A stretch of DNA of 7,016 nucleotides, from NCBI GenBank assembly GCA_016791085.1, contig JAEUNN010001161.1, forward strand, positions 1 through 7,016. Reading direction: 5' to 3'. How positions within the stretch are numbered: position 1 is the first letter of the stretch; every line of letters starts with the position of its first letter. The position numbers and the translations under genes are program-made. The DNA comes from Rhodocyclaceae bacterium (lineage in GTDB: Bacteria > Pseudomonadota > Gammaproteobacteria > Burkholderiales > Rhodocyclaceae). The notes beneath the pieces are model-generated. The model ran no database searches and was not told where the DNA came from. It saw only the letters and a list, made by a program, of their open reading frames with translations. Of this stretch, positions 1 through 7,016 are shown one piece after another.

Positions 1-1247
1 GATAGGGCCGCCAGCGGCTGGTTCAGTTCGTGCGTGATGCCGGCCGACATTTGCCCCAGCACGGCCATTTTGCCGGCCTGCACCAAATCTTCTTCGGCGC
101 GCTTGCGGTCGGCCATTTCGCGCTGCACGCTTTGCAGGGCCTGCTCGAGGTCGGCCGTGCGTTCGACCACCTTGCGTTCGAGTTCGTCATGCGCGCGCTG
201 CAGCGCGGCGCGCGCCGCCAGTTGCTGGCGTATCGCGCGCCGGCGCTGCAACAGATACAAAACCAGCAGCATCAGGAACGCCGCCACCAGTGCCGCACCG
301 GCCGCGGCATTGCGGCTCGCCGCCTGCAGCGCGCGGGTTTCCGAGAACAGCAGCAATTGCCAGTCGGAGCCCGGCAGTTGCCGCGCCAGCGCCAGATAGC
401 GCGGATGCGCGCCGGTCTGGGCGCCATCCGGGCTGGTGCGGTCACGCCCTTCGAGCAGGCGCGCGCCGTCCGGCAACTGTTCGATTTCAGCCAGTGCCAG
501 CGGTGCCAGATTGACGCCTTCGTATTGCCGCGTGGCTTCTATGCGGCGCGCGGTTTCCGGCGCCAGCGCGCGCAGCGGGTGGAATTTCCAGGCCGGCACG
601 GAACTCAGGATGACGATGCCATTGGCGTCGGCGACCAACACCGCGTCCTGCGCGCCGGCCCACTTGCGCTCCAGTCCGTCCAGGCTGATTTTCAGCGTCG
701 CCACGCCGAGGCGGCGGCCGTCCGCGTCGAGCGCGCGCGCGAGGTAATAGCCGGGCCGTCCGCTGGTCGTGCCTATGCCATAGAAGCGCCCGCTGCCGTG
801 CGCCAGCGCATCCTGAAAATACGGCCGGAACGACAGGTCCATGCCGACGAAACTGCGCTCGTCCTGCCAGTTGCTGGCCGCAACCGCCACGCCGCGCGCG
901 TCGAGCAGGTAAAACACGTCGGCTTCGGCACGCGCGCAAACGCGCTCCAGATAGGCGTTCACGGCCCCGCGCAGGCGCGCATCGGCGGGTTGGCGCAAAA
1001 GTGCGGCGGCGTCCGGATTAAGTTCCAGCAGCGTGGGCAGATAGTCGTACTTGCGCAGTTCGGCATCCAGGCTGGCGGCATAGATGTCGAGCCGGCGCTG
1101 GGCGTTGTCGGACAGGCGGGCGAGGCCCTGGGTCTGGCTCCACAGCCAGCCCAGCGCGGCAGCAGCGGCAAGTACCGCCGCCACCAGCAGCCAGGTCCCC
1201 AGACGGCGCAGCCTGCGCTGCCGGCTGTGCGCCGCCGGGGCCAGCAT
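1..1247 (-). CDS. dctB: C4-dicarboxylate sensor histidine kinase DctB (partial, C-terminus outside window)
   Basis: Membrane sensor kinase that would detect external C4-dicarboxylates and phosphorylate the response regulator DctD. The reading frame is open from ATG 1247 to the left edge (415 codons). Seen in order: a basic N-terminus; a hydrophobic segment at about residues 17-36; a periplasmic region (about 38-311) containing the double-Cache-like stretch FRPYFQDAL...GRFYGIGTTSGRPGYYLARAL; a second membrane segment at about 312-333; a charged, probably coiled-coil linker; and the start of the HisKA domain with the H-box GITHELNQPLAAL, whose phospho-acceptor histidine is residue 406 (30-32). 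The ATPase domain lies beyond the edge. Identity as DctB rests on this architecture, the H-box and the nearby dctA. The start cannot lie further upstream because the ndh TGA is in the same frame only three codons before it. No Shine-Dalgarno sequence is visible, so translation may depend on coupling to ndh. A related Cache-domain kinase is the main alternative. Confidence 0.88.
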   Translation of the reverse strand, partial: MLAPAAHSRQRRLRRLGTWLLVAAVLAAAAALGWLWSQTQGLARLSDNAQRRLDIYAASLDAELRKYDYLPTLLELNPDAAALLRQPADARLRGAVNAYLERVCARAEADVFYLLDARGVAVAASNWQDERSFVGMDLSFRPYFQDALAHGSGRFYGIGTTSGRPGYYLARALDADGRRLGVATLKISLDGLERKWAGAQDAVLVADANGIVILSSVPAWKFHPLRALAPETARRIEATRQYEGVNLAPLALAEIEQLPDGARLLEGRDRTSPDGAQTGAHPRYLALARQLPGSDWQLLLFSETRALQAASRNAAAGAALVAAFLMLLVLYLLQRRRAIRQQLAARAALQRAHDELERKVVERTADLEQALQSVQREMADRKRAEEDLVQAGKMAVLGQMSAGITHELNQPLAAL

Positions 1248-1256
1248 CGCGCCGGT

Positions 1257-2675
1257 TCAGTGCAGCTTCACGCGCGGCGTGGTGCGCCGCGTGATGAGCC
1301 GCGCCAGCGTGTCGAGTGCGGTTTTCCAGTAGCCGTGCAGCGCCACCTGGTGCATCTGGTACAGCGACAGATACATGATGCGGGCGAACAGGCCCTCCAT
1401 CCAGATATTGCCGCCGATCAGACCGCCCATGAGGTTGCCCACGGTGGAATATTCGCCCAGCGACACCAGCGAGCCGAAGTCGCGGTAGTGCCAATCCTTG
1501 AGTGACTTGCCGGCCAGACGGCGGTTGATCTGCTTGACCAGATGCGATGCCTGCTGGTGCGCGGCCTGTGCGCGCGGCGGCGCGAGCGCGCCTTCCTTGC
1601 CCAGCCAGGGCGCGGCGGCACAGTCGCCCAGCGCGAATATGTTTTCGTCGCGCGTGGTTTGCAGCGTGGGGTGCACGACCAGCTGGTTCAGGCGGTTGCT
1701 TTCCAGCCCGCCGATCTCCTTGAGGAATTCCGGCGCCTTCACGCCGGCTGCCCACACCACCAGTTCGGCCGGCAGAAATTCGCCCGACGCGAGTTGTACG
1801 CCGTTGGCTTCGACCGCGGCCACGCGCGCGCCCGCGCGCACTTCGACGCCGCGCTGGACCAGCAATTTCTGCGCCGAACTGGACAGCCGTTCCGGCAATG
1901 CCGGCAGGATACGGTCGGCGGCCTCGATCAGCACGATTTTCATGTCGCGCTCGGGGTCGATACTGTCCAGGTTGTACGACACCAGGGTGCGCGTCGTATT
2001 GTGCAATTCCGCGGCCAGTTCCACGCCGGTCGCACCGGCGCCTATGATGGCCACCTTGAGCTGTTCCGGCCGCCGCTCTTCGTGCTGCGCATGGGCGCGG
2101 ATAAAGGCGTTAACGAGGCGGCGGTTGAACTGGTCGGCCTGTTGCGGCGTTTCCAGCGCGATGGCGTGGTCCTTCACGCCCGGCGTGCCGAAATCGTTGG
2201 TCAGACTGCCGATCGCGATGATCAGCGTGTCATAGGCGATGGAACGCAGCGGCGTGACTTCCTCGCCGGTTTCCGCGATATACGGCGCCACGATGACTTC
2301 GCGCCGCGCGCGGTCCAGCCCTATCATTTCGCCCATGCGGTAGCGGAAGCCATGCCAGCGCGACTGCGCCATGTAGCTTACGTCATGCACGTGCAAATCC
2401 ATGCTGCCGGCCGCAATTTCGTGCAGGTGCGGCTTCCAGAAATGCGTGCGGGCCTTGTCGATCAGTATGACGTCGGCTTTGCCCTTGCGGCCTAGCGTGT
2501 CACCCAGACGGGTGGCCAGTTCGAGGCCGCCGGCGCCACCGCCGACGATCACGATCTGGTGCCGTTCCGAAAGCCGGCGCGGCGGTGGTGCCTGGCGCGG
2601 CGGCAGACGCTCTGCGTCATTTGCCGCCGCACCCGTCGCGGCCCTTTCGGGCGCGCGCGTGCTGTGCTGTTCCAT
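1257..2675 (-). CDS. ndh: Type II NADH:quinone oxidoreductase (NDH-2), FAD-dependent
   Basis: Single-subunit flavoenzyme that oxidises NADH and reduces membrane quinone without pumping protons, acting on the cytoplasmic face of the membrane. The 472 residues show two Rossmann dinucleotide folds: the FAD site IVIVGGGAGGLELA (about 41-54) and the NADH site VAIIGAGATGVELAAEL (about 208-224). The second FAD contact, IFALGDCAA, is at about 346-354, and the quinone-site-like PPRAQAAHQQA is at 366-376. The C-terminal part (about 415-450) is moderately hydrophobic and probably anchors the protein to the membrane. The first 38 residues are a low-complexity, Ala/Arg/Pro-rich extension before the first strand. 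The ATG start is supported by AAAGGA six bases upstream. The gene has its own promoter candidate and ends nine bases before dctB. Another quinone-reducing NAD(P)/FAD oxidoreductase is possible, but the motifs favour NDH-2. Confidence 0.9.
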   Translation of the reverse strand: MEQHSTRAPERAATGAAANDAERLPPRQAPPPRRLSERHQIVIVGGGAGGLELATRLGDTLGRKGKADVILIDKARTHFWKPHLHEIAAGSMDLHVHDVSYMAQSRWHGFRYRMGEMIGLDRARREVIVAPYIAETGEEVTPLRSIAYDTLIIAIGSLTNDFGTPGVKDHAIALETPQQADQFNRRLVNAFIRAHAQHEERRPEQLKVAIIGAGATGVELAAELHNTTRTLVSYNLDSIDPERDMKIVLIEAADRILPALPERLSSSAQKLLVQRGVEVRAGARVAAVEANGVQLASGEFLPAELVVWAAGVKAPEFLKEIGGLESNRLNQLVVHPTLQTTRDENIFALGDCAAAPWLGKEGALAPPRAQAAHQQASHLVKQINRRLAGKSLKDWHYRDFGSLVSLGEYSTVGNLMGGLIGGNIWMEGLFARIMYLSLYQMHQVALHGYWKTALDTLARLITRRTTPRVKLH

Positions 2676-2681
2676 GATTTA

Positions 2682-2687
2682 TCCTTT
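2682..2687 (-). promoter_or_regulatory. Ribosome binding site of ndh
   Basis: On the minus strand AAAGGA lies six bases before ATG 2675. It fixes the start even though the first 38 residues do not look like conserved NDH-2 sequence. Confidence 0.6.
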
Positions 2688-2718
2688 AAGTTCGATGAGA
2701 ATATTTCAACTAACTTCG

Positions 2719-2747
2719 ATCATATAGAAATAAGCTCATAAAAACAA
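2719..2747 (-). promoter_or_regulatory. Candidate sigma-70 promoter for ndh-dctB
   Basis: Reading on the minus strand, TTGTTT (2747-2742) is followed after 17 bases by TATGAT (2724-2719, five of six matches to TATAAT). Transcription would start near 2712 and leave a leader of about 37 bases. The 123-base gap between dctA and ndh is much more AT-rich than the genes around it. The -35 match is only three of six. The promoter implies that ndh and dctB can be expressed independently of dctA. Confidence 0.5.
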
Positions 2748-2798
2748 CACCTTGTGGTTTTTGTGCAACGCACCATTCTTCCCTGGGACCGGCTCCGC

Positions 2799-4133
2799 TC
2801 AGGCCGCCCGCGGTGCCATGTGCTCCTCCTTGGCATCGAGCACCAGTTCGGGCTCTTCGGCCTCTTCCACGGTTTCGTTATTCAGGTGGGCCTGCAGGCG
2901 CGCATCGTCAACTTCCTTGCACCACTTGCCGACCACCACCGTGGCGATGCCATTGCCGATCAGGTTGGTGAGCGCGCGCGCTTCCGACATGAAACGGTCT
3001 ATGCCCAGTATGAGTGCCAGTCCCGCCACCGGCACGCCGCCCACCGCCGACAGCGTGGCCGCCAGCACGATGAAGCCGCTGCCGGTAATGCCGGCCGCGC
3101 CTTTCGAGGTGAGCAACAACACCGCCAGCAGCGTTAGTTGCTGGGTCAGGGTCATGGGCGTATTGGTGGCCTGGGCGATAAATACCGCGGCCATGGTCAG
3201 GTAAATCGAGGTGCCGTCCAGGTTGAACGAATAGCCGGTCGGGATGACCAGGCCCACCACCGATTTGCGCACACCGAGGTTTTCCATCTTGGCCATCATG
3301 CGCGGCAGTACCGACTCGGACGAGGAGGTACCCAGCACGATGAACAGTTCTTCCTTGATGTACTTGATGAACTTCCAGACCGAAAAGCCGTGCAGTCTGG
3401 CGATCAGGCCGAGCACGACGAATATGAAAATCAGGCAGGTGGCATAGAACACGCCCATGAGCTTGGCCAGTTGCGCGAGCGATCCCACGCCGTGCTTGCC
3501 GATCGTGAAGGCCATCGCGCCGAATGCACCGATGGGCGCCACTTTCATGATGAAACCCACGATCTGGAACAGCACGTGCGACAGCTTTTCGATGAAATCG
3601 AACACCAGCGTGCCGCGCCCGCCGAACTTGTGCAGCGCGAAGCCGAACATGACCGAGAACATCAGCACCTGCAGGATTTCACCCTTGGCGAACGCATCGA
3701 CGACGGTGGTCGGGATGATGGCCATGAGGAATTCCGTCGTGGTCTGCATTTTGCCCGGACCCGTATAGGCCGCTATGCCCTTGGTATCGAGCGTGGCGAC
3801 GTCCACGTTCATGCCGGCGCCGGGCTGCACGATATTCACGATGACCAGCCCGACTATCAGGGCCAGCGTGCTGACGACTTCGAAGTACAGCAGCGCCAGG
3901 CCGCCGGTCTTGCCGACCTTCTTCATGTCCTCCATGCCGGCGATGCCCACCACCACGGTACAGAAAATGATGGGCGCGATAATCATCTTGATGAGCTTGA
4001 TGAATGCATCGCCCAGCGGCTTCATGGCCGCGCCGGTTTCAGGGTAGAAATGCCCCAGCGCAATGCCGACCGCGATGGCCGTCAGTACCTGAAAGTAGAG
4101 CGACCGGTAAAACGGTTTTTTTGCTGCGTCCAC
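2799..4133 (-). CDS. dctA: C4-dicarboxylate:cation symporter DctA
   Basis: Inner-membrane secondary transporter that brings in succinate, fumarate and malate with cations; dicarboxylate/amino acid:cation symporter family. The 444-residue length is close to the usual 420-450. Family signatures are clear: a serine-rich re-entrant loop LGTSSSESVLPRMM (about 267-280), PTGYSFNLDGTSIY (298-311), the second re-entrant loop SKGAAGITGSGF (343-354) and DRFMSEARALTNLIGN (379-394). Hydrophobic membrane segments run through residues 12-400. The C-terminus (about 418-444) is an acidic tail. The start codon is GTG, supported by a strong AAGGAGGA seven bases upstream. The gene follows maeB by 50 bases, with no obvious promoter in the gap, so it is probably transcribed with maeB. 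DctA rather than the glutamate carrier GltP is favoured by overall resemblance and by dctB and maeB alongside. Confidence 0.95.
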   Translation of the reverse strand: MDAAKKPFYRSLYFQVLTAIAVGIALGHFYPETGAAMKPLGDAFIKLIKMIIAPIIFCTVVVGIAGMEDMKKVGKTGGLALLYFEVVSTLALIVGLVIVNIVQPGAGMNVDVATLDTKGIAAYTGPGKMQTTTEFLMAIIPTTVVDAFAKGEILQVLMFSVMFGFALHKFGGRGTLVFDFIEKLSHVLFQIVGFIMKVAPIGAFGAMAFTIGKHGVGSLAQLAKLMGVFYATCLIFIFVVLGLIARLHGFSVWKFIKYIKEELFIVLGTSSSESVLPRMMAKMENLGVRKSVVGLVIPTGYSFNLDGTSIYLTMAAVFIAQATNTPMTLTQQLTLLAVLLLTSKGAAGITGSGFIVLAATLSAVGGVPVAGLALILGIDRFMSEARALTNLIGNGIATVVVGKWCKEVDDARLQAHLNNETVEEAEEPELVLDAKEEHMAPRAA

Positions 4134-4140
4134 GTTTAAT

Positions 4141-4148
4141 CCTCCTTG
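4141..4148 (-). promoter_or_regulatory. Strong ribosome binding site deciding the GTG start of dctA
   Basis: On the minus strand AAGGAGGA is followed by seven bases and then GTG at 4133. This near-perfect Shine-Dalgarno sequence is the reason for choosing the GTG start, and it allows dctA to be translated independently of maeB on a shared message. Confidence 0.8.
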
Positions 4149-4183
4149 ATATCAGTGCATTTGAAACGGGCTGGAAAGCCGCA

Positions 4184-6457
<2,274 letters not shown>

Positions 6458-6466
6458 GTCCTACAT

Positions 6467-6471
6467 CTCCT
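6467..6471 (-). promoter_or_regulatory. Ribosome binding site of maeB
   Basis: On the minus strand AGGAG lies within a longer purine run, nine bases before ATG 6457. The spacing is slightly long but acceptable. No other in-frame start with a better site is seen upstream. Confidence 0.55.
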
Positions 6472-6570
6472 CTCTCTGTGTGCGCCCGTGTGGGGGCACG
6501 CGGCCTGCTTCATGTAGCGTTCGGGTGCGGACCCGGGGATACGCACCGCCCGTTCTGCTTATTCAGCAAT

Positions 6571-6586
6571 AGCACGAGCCGTGCCC
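6571..6586 (-). promoter_or_regulatory. Candidate sigma-54 (-24/-12) promoter for maeB-dctA
   Basis: Read on the minus strand, GGGCACG, four bases, then GTGCT matches the sigma-54 consensus TGGCACG-N4-TTGCW at all but two positions. It keeps the essential GG and GC exactly ten bases apart. Transcription would start near 6560, giving a leader of about 100 bases before maeB. DctB/DctD systems classically activate sigma-54 promoters of dctA. Here the element would drive maeB and, by read-through of the 50-base gap, dctA. The element is nearly palindromic, so its plus-strand reading also resembles the consensus, but that reading loses one G of the essential GG. Confidence 0.6.
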
Positions 6587-6609
6587 GCTGCACGGTCTGT
6601 TTCGGTGCT

Positions 6610-6622
6610 TAACAAGTCATTG
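6610..6622. promoter_or_regulatory. Candidate IHF binding site
   Basis: TAACAAGTCATTG on the plus strand matches the IHF consensus WATCAANNNNTTR at eight of nine defined positions. It sits in a locally AT-rich stretch, about -50 to -62 from the predicted maeB start of transcription. That places it between the sigma-54 promoter and the upstream repeats, where a DNA bend would bring an enhancer-bound activator to the polymerase. Confidence 0.45.
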
Positions 6623-6647
6623 TTTTGTAGCAGGAATTTTTTGCCGC

Positions 6648-6716
6648 TGCCGGCATCCGTGCGCGCCGCGGCTGAAATGCCGGAATCCCCGCAATTTCGC
6701 TACCGGAAATCCGCAC
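6648..6716. repeat. Repeated CCGG-ATCC motifs, possible activator (DctD) sites
   Basis: Three related blocks lie on the plus strand. They begin at 6648 (TGCCGGCATCCGTGC), 6678 (TGCCGGAATCCCCGCA) and 6701 (TACCGGAAATCCGCA). The middle one is an imperfect dyad, with 12 of 16 positions symmetric. The last two are 23 bases apart, about two helical turns, and share CCGGAA...TCC...GCA. Their centres fall at about -96, -126 and -149 from the predicted sigma-54 start, where enhancer sites usually lie. Assignment to DctD is inference, and the GC-rich background makes chance resemblance possible. Confidence 0.35.
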
Positions 6717-6768
6717 AGCCGGGCCCGGCCCGCCGGTGCCGGCGAATCGCGGCGTCCACAAAACGCCA

Positions 6769-6796
6769 CTGACGCCGGGCGCGCTTTTGCTAATCT
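6769..6796 (+). promoter_or_regulatory. Candidate promoter of the divergent plus-strand gene
   Basis: CTGACG (6769-6774) and TAATCT (6791-6796) are separated by 16 bases, and TGC directly before the -10 gives an extended -10 form. Transcription would start near 6803, about 32 bases before the GTG. Both hexamers are only moderate matches. Confidence 0.35.
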
Positions 6797-6822
6797 GGAT
6801 TTGGGGACTACACCCGCACTCA

Positions 6823-6828
6823 GAGGAG
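6823..6828 (+). promoter_or_regulatory. Ribosome binding site for the gene starting at 6835
   Basis: GAGGAG ends six bases before GTG 6835. It is the main evidence that a real gene starts here. Confidence 0.65.
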
Positions 6829-6834
6829 ACAAAC

Positions 6835-7016
6835 GTGGCTAGTGCATTCAAGACTGGATGGGTCGCTTTGCCGACCCTGGGGGAAACACACCTGGTAAAT
6901 GGCATACCGGATCGCGTCTGGGTGCCGGACATACGTGCCGCGGACGACCGCCGCCTGCGCGACGACGTGCTCACCTTGACCGGCCTGCACGTGAGCATGG
7001 GGCCCTGGCGGCCCGG
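6835..7016 (+). CDS. Unrecognised protein, N-terminal fragment (runs off right edge)
   Basis: An open frame of 60 codons starts at GTG and continues past the window edge. The visible part begins MASAFKTGWVALPTLGE and continues with a Trp- and Pro-containing stretch (RVWVPDIRAADD), then RLRDDVLTLTGLHVSMGPWRPG. I do not recognise the family. No signal peptide or membrane segment is apparent, so it is probably cytoplasmic. Support for a real gene comes from the well-placed GAGGAG, a promoter candidate upstream, a plausible amino acid composition and the divergent arrangement with maeB. It shares the intergenic region with the maeB control elements, but nothing visible ties it to dicarboxylate use. 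Confidence 0.65.
   Translation, partial: MASAFKTGWVALPTLGETHLVNGIPDRVWVPDIRAADDRRLRDDVLTLTGLHVSMGPWRP

Larger units (their letters stand above)
6458..6834. other. Divergent intergenic region, regulatory
   Basis: This 377-base gap between maeB and the plus-strand gene holds, from left to right, the maeB leader and ribosome binding site, the sigma-54-like promoter, the IHF-like site, the CCGG-ATCC motifs, two GC-rich palindromes (6718-6729 and 6731-6744) and the promoter of the plus-strand gene. No small gene with a convincing start and ribosome binding site was found inside it. Confidence 0.6.

Noticed and set aside
2740..2765. Hairpin with a T-run after dctA as an intrinsic terminator
   Set aside because: On the minus strand AAAAACCAC-AAG-GTG-TT-GTTTTT forms only a short, AT-rich stem with a two-base bulge. 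It also overlaps the -35 of the ndh promoter. It is too weak to call.
6484..6505. Possible hairpin in the maeB leader just upstream of its ribosome binding site
   Set aside because: The GTGCCC and GGGCGCAC arms pair only with a bulge, and no alternative structure or riboswitch-like core is visible.
6566..6582. Alternative sigma-54 reading CGGCTCG followed by TTGCT on the minus strand
   Set aside because: The GG-to-GC spacing is one base too long, and the overlapping GGGCACG-N4-GTGCT has correct spacing and more matches.
6581..6772. Plus-strand open frame of 63 codons in the divergent region
   Set aside because: It has no convincing ribosome binding site, has an Arg/Ala/Pro-rich composition, and lies across the predicted sigma-54, IHF-like and repeat elements.
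6609..6998. Minus-strand open frame of 129 codons overlapping the divergent region
   Set aside because: It overlaps the better supported plus-strand start at 6835 and the regulatory stretch, with Ser/Arg/Pro-rich composition and no recognisable motif.

Overview
The window is GC-rich bacterial chromosome. The protein sequences look proteobacterial, most likely betaproteobacterial; this is judged from protein style, not from a search. Four genes lie head to tail on the minus strand. In transcription order they are maeB (malic enzyme, 6457-4184), dctA (C4-dicarboxylate:cation symporter, 4133-2799), a type II NADH dehydrogenase (2675-1257) and dctB (dicarboxylate sensor histidine kinase, from 1247 and cut by the left edge). 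A fifth gene starts at 6835 on the plus strand, runs off the right edge and is not recognised.

The genes form one metabolic theme. DctB would sense external succinate, fumarate or malate. DctA imports these acids. MaeB decarboxylates malate to pyruvate, giving NAD(P)H. The non-proton-pumping NADH dehydrogenase can pass NADH electrons to quinone. The response regulator DctD would be expected just beyond the left edge, but it is not visible.

The most informative non-coding stretch is the 377-base divergent region 6458-6834. Reading toward maeB, it holds a good candidate sigma-54 (-24/-12) promoter at 6586-6571. Behind it is an IHF-like site at 6610-6622 with one mismatch to consensus. Farther upstream are two or three related CCGG-ATCC motifs at about -96, -126 and -149. 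This is the layout expected for a DctD-type enhancer-activated promoter. It sits ahead of maeB rather than directly ahead of dctA, which suggests a maeB-dctA transcript. The plus-strand gene has a weaker sigma-70-like promoter and a clear ribosome binding site. The other intergenic stretch (2676-2798) holds a sigma-70-like promoter for the NADH dehydrogenase, so ndh-dctB is probably a second transcription unit.

I saw no tRNA, rRNA, CRISPR array, insertion sequence or phage gene. Nothing points to a wholly new system. The points of interest are the regulatory layout, the NADH dehydrogenase placed between transporter and sensor, the in-frame junction of ndh with dctB, and the unknown divergent gene.
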